Source: Hahella chejuensis KCTC 2396
Lineage (GTDB): Bacteria > Pseudomonadota > Gammaproteobacteria > Pseudomonadales > Oleiphilaceae
Reading direction: 5' to 3'
NCBI RefSeq assembly: GCF_000012985.1
Contig: NC_007645.1
Coordinates: 62,001 to 126,000 of the forward strand
DNA length: 64,000 nt
The position numbers and the translations under genes were made by a program. Shown piece after piece: positions 9,280-19,306 of this stretch. Numbering within the stretch: the stretch's first letter is position 1; each line of letters opens with the position of its first letter. The notes under the pieces were generated by a model, which worked only from the letters and a program-made list of their open reading frames with translations, ran no database searches and was not told the DNA's origin.

Positions 9280-10266
9280 ATGACTCAACCTGCCCCATCC
9301 GCACCGGACGTACGCTTTCTATTGTTGCCGCTGCCGGAGTTCACCATGCTGCCTTTCGGTGGATTTCTGGATAAGCTGCGCTTCAGCGCCGACGACGAGG
9401 ATTACAGCGCGCAACGCTATTGCGCCTGGCGCGTGCTGGGCCTGGAGCCGGGCAGTATTGTCTCCAGCAGCGGCGTCGCCATTGAAGTGCAGGAAATCGC
9501 GGCGCAGACGCGGCTCACTGATTTTGATTACCTGGTGGTGTTCGGGGGACGCACCGCCCGCCGCAGCATGGCGCTGGCCAGTGAATACGGACCACTGTTG
9601 CGTAAGGCGGCGGCGCAGGGGCTGTCTCTGGTCAGTATCGACAACGCCTGTTTCCTGCTGGCCGCCGCAGGATTATTGCAGGGGGCCAAAGTGGCGATGC
9701 ATTGGCGTCATGTGCAGGAGTTTCAGGTTGCTTTTCCCCATATTGAAGTTCGCACCGGGCAGCTGTATTGCTTTGACGGTAAGCGCATCAGTTGTGGGGG
9801 AGGCGTCGCTGCGGTGGACCTGGCGGTGGAGTTACTGGCGCGACATTGCGGGAGAACCCGGGCGCTGAAAGGCCTGGCGGATATGCTGGTGGACGAGGCC
9901 CGCAGTGAAACCCATCCGCTGAAATCCCTGGCGCAGGAGAGCGGGCTCGGTCGTAACGTCGGGCGTGCTGCGAGCCTGATGCGGCATTGGCTGGGAGACG
10001 CCTTCACCGTTGAAGACATTGCGGCCGCCATCGGCGTCAGCCGCCGTCAATTGGATCGTCTCTTTATCACGGAGTTTGACTGCACGGCGCGAGCCTATTG
10101 GCGGGAAATGCGTTTGCAGCATGTGCGCTGGCGCTTGCTGAACTCCCACCACAGTCTGGCTGCGCTGGCTGATGAAATCGGCGCGCAGGACGTCAGTCAT
10201 CTCTGCAAACTATTCCGCCAGCGTTTCGGCGTCAGCCCGGACGCTTTCCGCAAAAGCGGCGGTTGA
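9280..10266 (+). CDS. GlxA-family transcriptional regulator (DJ-1/PfpI domain plus AraC HTH)
   Basis: 328 residues. The N-terminal DJ-1/PfpI-like domain (about 10-190) has a Cys in the nucleophile-elbow region (SIDNACFLLAAAGLL). The C-terminal AraC/XylS pair of helix-turn-helix motifs (about 220-325) includes FTVEDIAAAIGVSRRQLDRLF and the second signature DVSHLCKLFRQRFGVSPDAFR. Relatives regulate choline, carnitine, arginine or glycine-betaine metabolism, often with the DJ-1 domain as the ligand-binding part. It is divergent from the LysE-type exporter, which is a plausible target. Confidence 0.87.
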   Translation: MTQPAPSAPDVRFLLLPLPEFTMLPFGGFLDKLRFSADDEDYSAQRYCAWRVLGLEPGSIVSSSGVAIEVQEIAAQTRLTDFDYLVVFGGRTARRSMALASEYGPLLRKAAAQGLSLVSIDNACFLLAAAGLLQGAKVAMHWRHVQEFQVAFPHIEVRTGQLYCFDGKRISCGGGVAAVDLAVELLARHCGRTRALKGLADMLVDEARSETHPLKSLAQESGLGRNVGRAASLMRHWLGDAFTVEDIAAAIGVSRRQLDRLFITEFDCTARAYWREMRLQHVRWRLLNSHHSLAALADEIGAQDVSHLCKLFRQRFGVSPDAFRKSGG

Positions 10267-10391
10267 GACCGCTGTTCATGCTTAGGTCCTTTCCCTTTAT
10301 TCGAACCTTTTAACGCAATTTTTAAGCTTTTTATTCAAGGATATAGCTTCTAAGGTGAGGTTTTGGCCGGTTCACCGGGAGGAGATGGGTT

Positions 10392-11360
10392 ATGGGTTTG
10401 CTGGTTGACGGAGTCTGGCGCGATCAATGGTACGACACCGCTAAAAGCGGAGGCAGGTTTGAGCGGGAAGCGTCTCGTTTTCGTCGCCGCGTCAGCGCTC
10501 AAGGGGAAGATGGATTTCCGGCTGAGTCGGGTCGTTACCATCTGTATGTCAGTCTGGCCTGCCCCTGGGCGCACCGCACTCTGATCTTTCGTAAGTTGAA
10601 AGGACTGGAGCCTCATATCAGCGTTTCCGCCGTATCTCCGGATATGATGAATAACGGATGGGAGTTTGACGCCGCCAAGGGGCTGCCGGATCATCTGTAC
10701 GACGCTGACTACCTGTACCAGCTCTACCTGAAAGCCCATGCGCAATACAGCGGTCGCGTCACCGTGCCGGTGTTGTGGGACAAGCAGACTCAGACCATCG
10801 TCAATAATGAGTCGGCGGAGATTATTCGCATGTTCAATGAGGCGTTTAACGGTCTGACCGACAATCACGCCGACTTTTACCCCGAACCGCTGCGGGAACG
10901 CATCGACGCCGTCAACGAATGGGTGTACGCCCAGATCAACAACGGCGTGTATCGCTGCGGCTTCGCCACCACGCAGGAAGCCTACGAAGAAGCGTTCAAC
11001 GGACTCTTCGCCGCCCTCGACAGAGTGGAGGACATTCTGGCGCGGCAGCCTTTTCTGGCGGGCGACTATCTGACGGAGGCGGACTGGCGTCTATTCACTA
11101 CGCTGATCCGTTTCGACACCGTTTACTATGGGCACTTCAAATGCAACCTGCGTCGGATCGCCGACTTTCCGAATCTGAGCCAATACATGCGTCAGTTGTA
11201 CCAGCATGAGCAGGTGGCGGACACCGTCGATCTGCATCATATCAAGCGTCATTACTACTATAGCCACGCCGCCATCAATCCCACGCGCATCGTTCCTCTG
11301 GGGCCGGAGTGCGTTTTGAACGGGCCTCATCATCGTGGTTCGGTGCGGATCATGGAATAA
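10392..11360 (+). CDS. yqjG: Glutathionyl-hydroquinone reductase (YqjG/ECM4/PcpF type)
   Basis: 322 residues. It is a Xi-class glutathione transferase. The catalytic Cys lies in the diagnostic SLACPWAHRTLIFRKLKGL (about residues 53-71), and the C-terminal helical domain contains EADWRLFTTLIRFDTVYYGHF and NLSQYMRQLY, typical of this clade. The enzyme reduces glutathionyl-hydroquinones to hydroquinones using glutathione, in the cytoplasm. The ATG has GGGAGGAG at 10377-10384. It is followed 37 bases later by the two-hairpin repeat element described separately. Confidence 0.9.
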   Translation: MGLLVDGVWRDQWYDTAKSGGRFEREASRFRRRVSAQGEDGFPAESGRYHLYVSLACPWAHRTLIFRKLKGLEPHISVSAVSPDMMNNGWEFDAAKGLPDHLYDADYLYQLYLKAHAQYSGRVTVPVLWDKQTQTIVNNESAEIIRMFNEAFNGLTDNHADFYPEPLRERIDAVNEWVYAQINNGVYRCGFATTQEAYEEAFNGLFAALDRVEDILARQPFLAGDYLTEADWRLFTTLIRFDTVYYGHFKCNLRRIADFPNLSQYMRQLYQHEQVADTVDLHHIKRHYYYSHAAINPTRIVPLGPECVLNGPHHRGSVRIME

Positions 11361-11397
11361 GTCTGCGGGTGGCCGGATGCGACAACAGGGTCTAGGC

Positions 11398-11478
11398 TAT
11401 TAATCAGGCAGACTAATAGCTTCCTTCTATTTGTCTGCAACGACAGGGCCTGCCCATGTCAGGTCCTGTCTCCCGCGG
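11398..11478 (+). repeat. Two-hairpin interspersed element, copy 1
   Basis: 81 bp that recur in reverse orientation at 26345-26425 with only three differences. Read on this strand it starts TATTAATCAGGCAG, then an imperfect small stem (AATAG...CTATT, 11415-11431). A large stem follows: GACAGGGCCTG (11442-11452), a seven-base loop, and CAGGTCCTGTC (11460-11470). The single change in the large stem relative to copy 2 leaves a G-U pair, so pairing is preserved. It lies 3' of the hydroquinone reductase gene. No T run follows, so it is not a standard terminator. Confidence 0.85.
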
Positions 11479-11615
11479 CTCTCCGCCGCGCAGGCGCATC
11501 CATGCGCCAGATATTAACATGTCAATATCATTGCCATATTAATATTAGCGGTTACCTGAAATCATACGGAGCGGCGCAATCATCCTCTGCGTCGCCTGGA
11601 GGGCGAAATGGCGCT

Positions 11616-12863
11616 ATGTTAGGTAAGGATAGAAGATGGTTATTCGCGTTCCTGTGGCTGGCGTTTGGAGTTTCGATGCAGATCGCCGCCGCGCAGGCGC
11701 AGGAACTCAAAGTGGCGCTGATGGTGTTCAGCGGCGATCAGCGGGCGGCGTTCAATGAATTGTCCCGCCAGTTTGAGAAAGAAAATCCTGGCGTCAGCGT
11801 ACGTTGGCTGGCCTACGACGAGGATGCATATAAAAGCGGCATTGAGCGCTGGCTGAGCAAGAACGAGCCCGCCGACGTGCTGTATTGGCAGGCGGGGGAG
11901 CGATTGCTGCAATACGTGCGCAGAGGCTTTGTCGAGCCTATTGATGATTTGTGGGAAGCGCAAAACTTCGATGCGGATTACACCGAGGCGATCAAGGATA
12001 TTGTCTCCTGGCGCGGCCGCGTTTATGCGGTTCCCTACTCCTACTATCAGTGGGGTCTGTACTACCGGCAGTCCGTGTTTCTTCGCCTGGGACTGCAACC
12101 GCCCCAGGACTGGGACGGCTTGCTGAAAATGTGCGACGACATGCGCAAAGCCGACGTCGCTCCCTTCACTATCGGCACCCATTATCACTGGACCTCCGCC
12201 GCCTGGTTCGACTATCTCAACCTGCGCATCAACGGGTTGGCCTTTCATCGGGAGCTGACCAGCGGAATCGCTTCCTACACGGACCCTCGCGTGCGCAGTG
12301 TATTCGAGCACTGGAAAACCCTGTTGGACAGAGACTGTTTTATCGACCACAAACTGCACCGCGAGTGGGATTGGAAACAATCGTTGCCGCTGCTCTATCG
12401 CGGGCGCGCCGGCATGCTGCTGATGGGTAATTTTTTCAGCAGCACCCTGCCGGGGGATCTGGCGGAGGATTTTCGCTTTGCGCCTTTCCCTGTCATCAAT
12501 CCCGATTTGCCGCGCTACGAAGAAGCGCCGACGGATGTTTTCCTGCTGCCGGTTAATTCCGCCAACAAAGAATTGGCGAGAAGATTCCTGGCTTTTATGG
12601 GCAGGGCGGACGTACAGGCGGCCTTGAATGATAAGGTCGGCAAAATCTCCACCAATCTGCGCGCTGTCCATGGCGACGATTATTTCATTCGCGCCGGCGC
12701 GCAATTATTGCAATCCGCGGCGGGCATCTCACAATTTTTCGACCGCGACTCTCCCAAAGCCATGGCGGATGACGCGGTGAGAATCTTTACCGAATTTATG
12801 GTGGTGCGGGATGTTGATCGCACCCTGACCGCCCTGGAGCGGGCCCGGGAAAAACATTATTGA
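11616..12863 (+). CDS. Extracellular solute-binding protein, sugar-type ABC transporter family 1
   Basis: 415 residues from the chosen ATG, which has GGAGGG 12 bases upstream. The frame is open 38 codons further, but that leader is not protein-like and would bury the signal peptide. The N-terminus is a Sec signal (MLGKDRRWLFAFLWLAFGVS... to AQA). The mature part has family 1 features: NELSRQFEKENPGVSVRWL, PADVLYWQAGERLLQYV, and the ligand-cleft region GMLLMGNFFSS. Periplasmic capture of an oligosaccharide is the usual role. No permease or ATPase genes adjoin it, so it may serve a distant transporter or act as a sensor's binding protein. It converges on hypE with only 11 bases between. Confidence 0.8.
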   Translation: MLGKDRRWLFAFLWLAFGVSMQIAAAQAQELKVALMVFSGDQRAAFNELSRQFEKENPGVSVRWLAYDEDAYKSGIERWLSKNEPADVLYWQAGERLLQYVRRGFVEPIDDLWEAQNFDADYTEAIKDIVSWRGRVYAVPYSYYQWGLYYRQSVFLRLGLQPPQDWDGLLKMCDDMRKADVAPFTIGTHYHWTSAAWFDYLNLRINGLAFHRELTSGIASYTDPRVRSVFEHWKTLLDRDCFIDHKLHREWDWKQSLPLLYRGRAGMLLMGNFFSSTLPGDLAEDFRFAPFPVINPDLPRYEEAPTDVFLLPVNSANKELARRFLAFMGRADVQAALNDKVGKISTNLRAVHGDDYFIRAGAQLLQSAAGISQFFDRDSPKAMADDAVRIFTEFMVVRDVDRTLTALERAREKHY

Positions 12864-12874
12864 CGGGCCAAGCC

Positions 12875-13903
12875 TTAGCAAATGCGCGGCAGCGGGTCGC
12901 CGCTGCGCCAGTCCACCACACGCTCCCCGCCGAACCCTGTACGCAGTCGAACGAAGCAACGCGGGTCCTCAATCACCTCGCCGATGATGGCGGCGTCGCG
13001 CCCTTTCGGGTGCGACCGCATTGCCTGTAACAGGGCGTCAGCCTGCTCCGGCGCACAGAAGGCGATTAATTTGCCCTCGTTGGCGATGTATAAGGGGTCC
13101 AGCCCCAGGAACTCACAGGCGGCGCGCACTTCCTGGCGAACAGGGATAGCGTTTTCGCGCAGACGCATGCCCACTTGCGCCTGTTGTGCGATTTCATTGA
13201 GCGTCGCAGCGAGACCGCCGCGGGTGGGATCGCGCATGCAATGCAAACCGGGGTCTACGGCGATCATTGTCGCCACCAGGTCGTGCAGGCTTTGGCTGTC
13301 GGAGCGCAGATCGGCTTCAAACTCCAGGTTTTCCCGCTGTGACAGGATCGCAACGCCATGATCGCCAAGGCAGCCGCTTACCAGAATACGGTCGCCGATC
13401 GCCACCCGCGCCACGCTACAGCTAACGTTCTCAGGCAGGCGTCCAACCCCGGTGGTGGTGATGAAGACGCCGTCGCCTTTGCCCCGCTCCACGACCTTGG
13501 TGTCGCCGGTGACGATGGCGACGCCCGCCTCCCGCGCCGCTTCCGCCATGGACAAGACAATGCGGCGCAAGTCGCTCAGCGGAAACCCTTCTTCCAGAAT
13601 GAAAGCGGCGGACAGATACAGGGGGACCGCGCCAGCCATACAGACGTCGTTGACTGTGCCGTGCACGGCGAGAGCGCCGATATCGCCGCCTGGAAAGAAC
13701 AAGGGGGAGATCACATGACTGTCGGTAGTCATGACCATGCGGCCCGGAGCGACCTGAAAACAGGCCTGGTCGTCGCCTGCGCGCAGCAGAGGATTATCAA
13801 AGGCCTGCAGGAACAGGGCGTCAATCAATCGCCGCATGGCGCGGCCGCCGCCGCCATGAATCAACTCCACGCAGCCGTGGCGAAAGTCGGGGTCCAGGCT
13901 CAT
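12875..13903 (-). CDS. hypE: Hydrogenase maturation protein HypE
   Basis: 342 residues. It dehydrates the carbamoyl group delivered by HypF to a thiocyanate on its own C-terminal Cys, which becomes the CN ligand of the [NiFe] site. The sequence ends in the required PRIC. The PurM-like ATP-binding fold is visible in IHGGGGRAMRRLIDALF and VHGTVNDVCMAGAVPLYLSA, with DPTRGGLAATLNEIA in the second half. It starts directly after the hypD stop codon (no gap), so it is translated as part of the hypBFCDE operon, of which it is the last gene. Confidence 0.95.
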   Translation of the reverse strand: MSLDPDFRHGCVELIHGGGGRAMRRLIDALFLQAFDNPLLRAGDDQACFQVAPGRMVMTTDSHVISPLFFPGGDIGALAVHGTVNDVCMAGAVPLYLSAAFILEEGFPLSDLRRIVLSMAEAAREAGVAIVTGDTKVVERGKGDGVFITTTGVGRLPENVSCSVARVAIGDRILVSGCLGDHGVAILSQRENLEFEADLRSDSQSLHDLVATMIAVDPGLHCMRDPTRGGLAATLNEIAQQAQVGMRLRENAIPVRQEVRAACEFLGLDPLYIANEGKLIAFCAPEQADALLQAMRSHPKGRDAAIIGEVIEDPRCFVRLRTGFGGERVVDWRSGDPLPRIC

Positions 13904-15016
13904 TTAGCGAGTATGTCCGTAACTGTAGTGGGCGGCGCAGGCGCCTTCGGAAGACACCATGCAGGCGCCGATGGGATTGTCGGGGGTGCAGACGGTGGCG
14001 AACAGTTTGCAGTCGGTCGGCGCTTTGGCGCCGCGCAGCACCGCCGGACATTCGCAGGCTTTGTTCTCACGCGCTTCGCTGGGACTTAATTCAAAACGCC
14101 TCTCCGCATCGTAATCCGCGAATTCCGGCCTGATTCGCAAGGCGCTGTGCGGCATCCATCCCAGCCCGCGCCATTCGAAGCTATCGCGCAGCGTCATGGT
14201 CCGCGCCGCCATGGATTGGGCTTTGGCGTTGCCGGATGCCGTCACTGCGCGGGAGTATTGGTTCTCAACGTCGTAGCGACCTGCGTTGCACTGGCGCACC
14301 AGCAACAGGATCGAGTGCAGAATGTCGAGGGGTTCAAAGCCGGCGATGACGATGGGGGTGCGATAACGTCGCGCCAGCGAGTCGTAGGCGCCGCCGCCGG
14401 TAATGACGCTGACGTGGCCGGGTCCGACCAGTCCCTCGATGATGCGTTCGCCGGCCTGTTGCGCCGGCTCCAGGATGCCGGTGATCGCAGGGGGGGTGAG
14501 CACATGATTGCAGAACACCGAAAAGTTGCGCAGCTTCAGTTCCTGCGCTTTCAGCAGCACCGCTGCAGTGGGCGGCGTAGTGGTTTCAAAACCGATAGCG
14601 AAAAACACCACCTGGCGCTGCGGGTTTTCCAGGGCGATGCGCAATGCATCCGCCGGGGAGTACAGCATGCGCACGTCGGCGCCTTGAGATTTTGCTTTCT
14701 GCAGACTGGTGCGATGGGCCCCGGGAACGCGCAGCATGTCCCCGTAACTGCATAGAACGACCTGATGCCTTACCGCCAGTTCAATGGCGGCGTCGATGCG
14801 CGCCATGGGCAGGACGCAGACGGGGCAACCGGGTCCGTGAATCATCTTCACATTGGCGGGCAGCAGGTCAGGGATGCCGTAACGGAACAGGGTGTGGGTA
14901 TGGCCGCCGCAGAACTCCATGAAGCGATAGCGCCTTTCCGGATCGGCTTCTGCGTGGATGCGGCGCGCCACTTCGGCGGCGTAATCGCCATTGCGGAATT
15001 CGTCGATGTATTTCAT
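13904..15016 (-). CDS. hypD: Hydrogenase maturation protein HypD
   Basis: 370 residues. It is the iron-sulfur scaffold on which the Fe(CN)2CO unit is assembled together with HypC. The conserved blocks are all present: MEFCGGHTHTLFRYGI (the active-site Cys, about 35), IHGPGCPVCVLPMARID, the FAIGFETTTPPTA block, and the C-terminal cluster cysteines in NKACECPAVLRGAKAP and CMVSSEGACAAHYSYG. The start overlaps the hypC stop (ATGA), implying coupled translation. Confidence 0.95.
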   Translation of the reverse strand: MKYIDEFRNGDYAAEVARRIHAEADPERRYRFMEFCGGHTHTLFRYGIPDLLPANVKMIHGPGCPVCVLPMARIDAAIELAVRHQVVLCSYGDMLRVPGAHRTSLQKAKSQGADVRMLYSPADALRIALENPQRQVVFFAIGFETTTPPTAAVLLKAQELKLRNFSVFCNHVLTPPAITGILEPAQQAGERIIEGLVGPGHVSVITGGGAYDSLARRYRTPIVIAGFEPLDILHSILLLVRQCNAGRYDVENQYSRAVTASGNAKAQSMAARTMTLRDSFEWRGLGWMPHSALRIRPEFADYDAERRFELSPSEARENKACECPAVLRGAKAPTDCKLFATVCTPDNPIGACMVSSEGACAAHYSYGHTR

Positions 15017-15279
15017 CAGTCGCCGCTCCCGTCGGACTCCAGACTTGCGCCGAGCTCCTCTTGCAGCGCCTGCATCTGGTCGAATAACTCTAACGTGCGC
15101 AGGGCTTCGTCCTCATCGATTTTACTGAGCGCGTAACCCACGTGCAGGATGACGTAATCGCCAACGCATACGTCGTCCACCAGCGCCAGGGAGATGCGTT
15201 TTTTCAAGCCGCCGATATCCACCAGGGCTTCGTCGTTGTCCAGCAGGCTTTCCACCTGCACCGGTATGGCTAGACACAT
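15016..15279 (-). CDS. hypC: Hydrogenase maturation chaperone HypC/HupF family
   Basis: 87 residues. It begins MCLAIPVQV, with the essential Cys2 that shuttles the iron centre between HypD and the hydrogenase large subunit. The beta-barrel core runs to about residue 70 ([21 protein letters not shown]) and the tail is acidic. The start overlaps the end of hypF by ten bases and the end overlaps hypD, so it sits inside a tightly coupled operon. It presumably serves the Hox large subunit encoded at 52.6-54.1 kb. Confidence 0.95.
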   Translation of the reverse strand: MCLAIPVQVESLLDNDEALVDIGGLKKRISLALVDDVCVGDYVILHVGYALSKIDEDEALRTLELFDQMQALQEELGASLESDGSGD

Positions 15280-17627
15280 GTGGGTTGGTCCGTCTCGATG
15301 ACTGCGTTAGGCGCAGGGGGTTGATGTTGGGCGCGGAGATAAGCATACCAGACCTGGCCCAGGCTGATCCCGCTGTCGTTGGGCGGCATTTGGCGAGGCG
15401 CGTGAACTTGCATGCCCCGCGCGCGTAATCCGCACGTCAGCGACTCGCGCAGCACCCGGTTAAGAAAGCAACCGCCGCCCAGCGCAATGCGGCCTACGCC
15501 AGTTTTGGCGCGAGCCCAGTCGACCCAGGCGAGCAGCCCGCGAACCAGCACGTCGTGAAACAGGCGCGCGCCGGCGTGCGGCTCGCAGGTCGTCAGCGCG
15601 TCCAATAGAGGATAAAGATCCAGAGCGCCTTCAGAGGTGATTTCAAACAAGAATGACGCGTCTGACGTCGGCGGCGTTTGTCGGCACAGGGTCTCCAGCG
15701 CCATCGCGGCGTGAGCTTCGTGATCTGTATGATGGCGTACGCCCAGAATTGCGGCGGCGGCGTCAAAGTAACGCCCGGCGCTGCTGGTGCGGGGACAATT
15801 GACGTTCTTCGCCAGCATTTGGCGTAGCATCGCGTAACCCGGATGTGCGCCGAACAGGCGCTCGGCGTCCTCCTCTCGGCCCTGTGACAGCAAGGCGGCG
15901 ACGCCAAGACGCCAGGGTTCGCGCACGGCGCTGTCGCCGCCGGGAAGCGGCAGCGGACGCAGTCCCCCGAGACGCCGATAATCGGCGCCGTTCATCCACA
16001 GCAGCTCTCCGCCCCAGATGCCGCCGTCGTCGCCCAGTCCAAAGCCGTCCAGCGCCAGCCCCAAGACCGGGCCGCGCAGCCCCGCTTCCGCCATGGTCGC
16101 CAGACAGTGGGCGTGGTGATGCTGCACTTGCAGCAGCGGAACGTCCAGGCGTTCGCTATAACGGCGGGCGGCCTGGGTGCTGTAAAAATCGGGATGCAGA
16201 TCGCAGGCGATCAGGTCGGGCTGTATGGCCAGGGTCTCCAATAGGCGCTCCACGGTGAGATCGAGATCGCGGCAGGCGGCGGCGCGATCCAGGTCGCCGA
16301 TATAAGGCGAAACGAATGCGCGATTCCCCTGGCTGACGCAAAGGGTATTCTTCAGAAATCCGCCGAAGGCCAGCACTGAGGGTCCTTCCTGGGCCAGCTC
16401 AATCACGTTGGGCGCCAGCCCGCGACCGCGTCTGACATAGATGGCGGGCTGGGAGTTCTGCAGGACGGAGTCATCGCTACGCGCGAGGATATCTCGGTTG
16501 TGCAGCAGAAAGCCGTCGGCGACGCCCTGTAAATCCCGCAGGCATTGCGCGTTGTCGGTGATCAGCGGCTCGCCGCTGAGGTTGGCGCTGGTGACCACCA
16601 GGGTCAGAGGCTGCGCCTGCTCCAGCCAGGTCGTATCCGCGGGGCATCGCAGGGCCTGGTGAAACAACAGGTAATGAATTGGCGCATAGGGATACATGAC
16701 GCCGATATCCGCGCATTGCGGCGCTACGCCGGACAAACGGCGGTCGCAATCAGGGCCTTTGCGCGTCAACGCGATAGGCGCATCGGCGCCCTGCAGCAAT
16801 TGTTCCGTGTGATCGTCAATTTCCGCCATCCCGGCAAGCGAAGCGCGGTTCAACGTCATGATTGCGAAGGGTTTATGGGGGCGCTGCTTGCGCTGACGCA
16901 GGTCCGCCACCGCGCGCGCATTACCGGCGTCGCATAGCAGGTGGACGCCGCCGACGCCTTTGACGGCGATAATTTGTCCCTGACTCAGCCCTTGCCAGGC
17001 TGCGGCGATGGGGTCGATGTTCTGGTGAAGATCTCCGTGTTTGTCATACCACTGCAAGGCAGGGCCGCAGGCGGCGCAACTGTTGGTTTGCGCATGGTGG
17101 CGACGCTGCTCTGGATCATTGTATTCATGCAGACATGCCGGACACTGTGGAAACGCATCCATACTGGTGCGGGCGCGATCGAACGGCAACCTTCGGATCA
17201 AACTGTAGCGGGGGCCGCATTCAGCGCAGGTGATGAAAGGATAGCGATAACGGCGATGATGAGGATCGAACAGTTCGTTCAGGCACTGGGCGCACAAACG
17301 CAAATCCACGGGGATGGCGCCCTGAACGGCTCCGGGGGTGGAGTCGACGATGGCGAAGTCATGTCGATGAGGAATCACTGTCGCCGTGTCGGCGGCGAGG
17401 GCGCGCACCTGCGCCTGTGTCGGTTTATTCGCCAGTAGCTGCGTTTTATAAGCCTGTAACTGACTGGGCGAACCCTGGATATCGATCAGCAGATCTCCGC
17501 CTTGATTCCAGACTTTACCGACGAGTCCCAGCGAGGTGGCCAGACGGTACGCGAAAGGACGAAAACCGACGCCTTGCACCACCCCGCTAAGGGTCAGGAT
17601 TTCCCGGGCAGGCGCTGCTGTAGCCAT
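15270..17627 (-). CDS. hypF: Carbamoyltransferase HypF
   Basis: 785 residues from the selected ATG. The frame is open about 85 codons further upstream, but that stretch lies inside hypB in another frame. Domains in order: acylphosphatase-like ([16 protein letters not shown], about 8-95); two Cys4 zinc fingers ([11 protein letters not shown] with CAECG, and CPACLHEY with CAACG, about 105-185); YrdC-like carbamoyl-adenylate domain (about 200-385); and a Kae1-like carbamoyltransferase domain with the metal-binding HHHAH and [10 protein letters not shown] near the end. It makes a thiocarbamate on HypE from carbamoyl phosphate. It overlaps hypB by 34 bases and hypC by 10. Confidence 0.95.
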   Translation of the reverse strand: MATAAPAREILTLSGVVQGVGFRPFAYRLATSLGLVGKVWNQGGDLLIDIQGSPSQLQAYKTQLLANKPTQAQVRALAADTATVIPHRHDFAIVDSTPGAVQGAIPVDLRLCAQCLNELFDPHHRRYRYPFITCAECGPRYSLIRRLPFDRARTSMDAFPQCPACLHEYNDPEQRRHHAQTNSCAACGPALQWYDKHGDLHQNIDPIAAAWQGLSQGQIIAVKGVGGVHLLCDAGNARAVADLRQRKQRPHKPFAIMTLNRASLAGMAEIDDHTEQLLQGADAPIALTRKGPDCDRRLSGVAPQCADIGVMYPYAPIHYLLFHQALRCPADTTWLEQAQPLTLVVTSANLSGEPLITDNAQCLRDLQGVADGFLLHNRDILARSDDSVLQNSQPAIYVRRGRGLAPNVIELAQEGPSVLAFGGFLKNTLCVSQGNRAFVSPYIGDLDRAAACRDLDLTVERLLETLAIQPDLIACDLHPDFYSTQAARRYSERLDVPLLQVQHHHAHCLATMAEAGLRGPVLGLALDGFGLGDDGGIWGGELLWMNGADYRRLGGLRPLPLPGGDSAVREPWRLGVAALLSQGREEDAERLFGAHPGYAMLRQMLAKNVNCPRTSSAGRYFDAAAAILGVRHHTDHEAHAAMALETLCRQTPPTSDASFLFEITSEGALDLYPLLDALTTCEPHAGARLFHDVLVRGLLAWVDWARAKTGVGRIALGGGCFLNRVLRESLTCGLRARGMQVHAPRQMPPNDSGISLGQVWYAYLRAQHQPPAPNAVIETDQPTCV

Positions 17628-18343
17628 TGTCGCCACTGCTCCATTCCAGCGCCGGTTTTGGCGGACAGATGGATGATTTCCATGTTCGGATTGACCCGAC
17701 GGGCGTATTCCTGCGCCTTGTCCACATCGAAGTCGACATAAGGCGCCAGATCGATTTTGTTGATCAGCATCAGCTGGGAGGCGTGGAATATATCCGGGTA
17801 TTTTAGCGGTTTGTCTTCGCCCTCGGTGACGGACAGAATCGCCACCTTGGCGGCTTCCCCCAGATCGAAGCCGGCGGGACACACCAGGTTGCCGACATTT
17901 TCGATAAACAGAATATCCAGCTCCGGCAGCGGCAGGCGCTCCAGGGCGTGGCCCACCATATGCGCATCCAGATGGCAGCCTTTGCCGGTATTGATTTGCA
18001 CTGCTTCGACGCCGGTGGCGCGAATGCGTTCGGCGTCGAATTCCGTCTGCTGATCGCCTTCGATCACTGCGATATGCAGCGATTCTCTGAGCTCGGCGAT
18101 GGTGCGGGTCAGCAAGGTCGTCTTACCGGCGCCGGGACTGGATACCAGATTGAGCGTCAGCACCTGATGGACGCCGAGCAGATCTCGGTTGGCCATGGCG
18201 AACTGGTTGTTCTTGTTCATGACGTCCTGCTCGATCAGCACCATACGCGTCTGAGACAGGCCGGACGCGTGGGCGTGAGCCGGCGCCAAAGGACTGCCGT
18301 TGAGGCTGGCGTGTTCATCGCCGCATCCGCAAACGCCACACAT
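17594..18343 (-). CDS. hypB: Nickel-insertion GTPase HypB
   Basis: 249 residues. The N-terminus [10 protein letters not shown] carries the high-affinity nickel site found in E. coli-type HypB. A short spacer with a few His residues follows (HAHAS), not the long His-rich nickel store seen in rhizobial proteins. The GTPase domain has the P-loop [13 protein letters not shown], the switch region with the metal ligands GCHLDAHMV and [12 protein letters not shown], and the guanine motif NKIDL. With HypA (encoded near the hox genes) it loads nickel into the hydrogenase large subunit. AGGGAG precedes the ATG; it is the first gene of hypBFCDE. Confidence 0.95.
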   Translation of the reverse strand: MCGVCGCGDEHASLNGSPLAPAHAHASGLSQTRMVLIEQDVMNKNNQFAMANRDLLGVHQVLTLNLVSSPGAGKTTLLTRTIAELRESLHIAVIEGDQQTEFDAERIRATGVEAVQINTGKGCHLDAHMVGHALERLPLPELDILFIENVGNLVCPAGFDLGEAAKVAILSVTEGEDKPLKYPDIFHASQLMLINKIDLAPYVDFDVDKAQEYARRVNPNMEIIHLSAKTGAGMEQWRQWLQQRLPGKS

Positions 18344-18469
18344 GTTTTTCTCCCTCTGATTAGCTATTACCGGGTGATGATGTCACATTGTAGCTCCGGT
18401 GAGTGAATTTTGGCGCAGCATCTGGTTGCATCTTGCCCCAAGTCAAACCCCTCGTCATGACGGCGACGC

Positions 18470-19243
18470 TCACAGGCCGGCGAAGGTATCCGGCTGCGCC
18501 TGAAACAGAGATTCGAACTGCGGTTTGCAATAGTAATAACCCTGCTGAAGATAAATCCCCAGATCCCGCAGCGCCTTGGCTTCGTCCAGGGTCTCCACGC
18601 CCTCGGCGATGATGGTGATATCCAGTTCGCGGCAAACTTCTGCGATGGCTTTGACGATAGACTGGCGCGGCTTGTGACGAGGCAGGTCGCGCACCAGCTG
18701 CATGTCCAGTTTGATGATGTCGGTCGCCAGTTCCGCCAGCAGATTCAGGCCGGAATAGCCGGAGCCAAAATCATCAATGGCCACCAGAAAGCCCTGTTTT
18801 TTATATTCGTGCACGATTTCGCTTACGTGTGGCAAATCCTTGATTTGCTCGCCCTCGGTGAATTCGAAAATGATGCGCGATGTGGGAATGTTGTGCTCGC
18901 GTGCGGATTCCAGGGTGGTGCGGATGCAGAGTTCGGCGCGATACACGGCGTTGGGCATGAAGTTAATACTGACCCGCGTATCCAGGTTCAGCTTGGCGGT
19001 CAGCTCAATGGCCTTCACCCGGCAGGCCTGATCGAAGCGGTAGCGGTTGTCGTAATCGACTTGTCCCAATATAGCGCCTGCGCTTTCGTTGTTGACGCCG
19101 CGCACCAGCGCTTCATGGGCGTACACGCTGTGTTCGTTTAGGTCGACGATAGGTTGGAACGCCATGGAAAAGTCAAAGCTCAAACCCGCCCCATGGGCGC
19201 ATTCCGAACAGTTCAACGGCTTGAAATTATGTTGCGCCTTCAT
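18470..19243 (-). CDS. EAL-domain protein, probable cyclic-di-GMP phosphodiesterase
   Basis: 257 residues, a stand-alone EAL domain with a short N-terminus holding two Cys (CSECAHG). Catalytic motifs are present: EALVRG for EAL, SINFMPNA with the metal-binding Asn, FEFTEGE, IAIDDFGSGYSGLN (DDFG), IKLDMQLV, and AEGVET. It should therefore be an active cytoplasmic phosphodiesterase lowering cyclic-di-GMP. An oddity is that GGAGG directly abuts the ATG with no spacer, and no other in-frame start precedes the domain. It lies 126 bases upstream of hypB on the same strand, so read-through into hyp is possible but not shown. Confidence 0.88.
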   Translation of the reverse strand: MKAQHNFKPLNCSECAHGAGLSFDFSMAFQPIVDLNEHSVYAHEALVRGVNNESAGAILGQVDYDNRYRFDQACRVKAIELTAKLNLDTRVSINFMPNAVYRAELCIRTTLESAREHNIPTSRIIFEFTEGEQIKDLPHVSEIVHEYKKQGFLVAIDDFGSGYSGLNLLAELATDIIKLDMQLVRDLPRHKPRQSIVKAIAEVCRELDITIIAEGVETLDEAKALRDLGIYLQQGYYYCKPQFESLFQAQPDTFAGL

Positions 19244-19306
19244 CCTCCGGCAGCCTCCCTTGGTTAGTCGCGATCTGTTGTCAGTTTAGTACAGACGGCG
19301 TGTTTT

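Noticed and set aside
11640-12704. A 354-codon open frame on the minus strand
   Set aside because: Antisense to the solute-binding protein gene, with low-information composition and no motif.
17628-17882. N-terminal extension of hypF by 85 codons
   Set aside because: The extension lies within hypB in another frame and is not similar to HypF; the acylphosphatase domain begins right after the chosen ATG.
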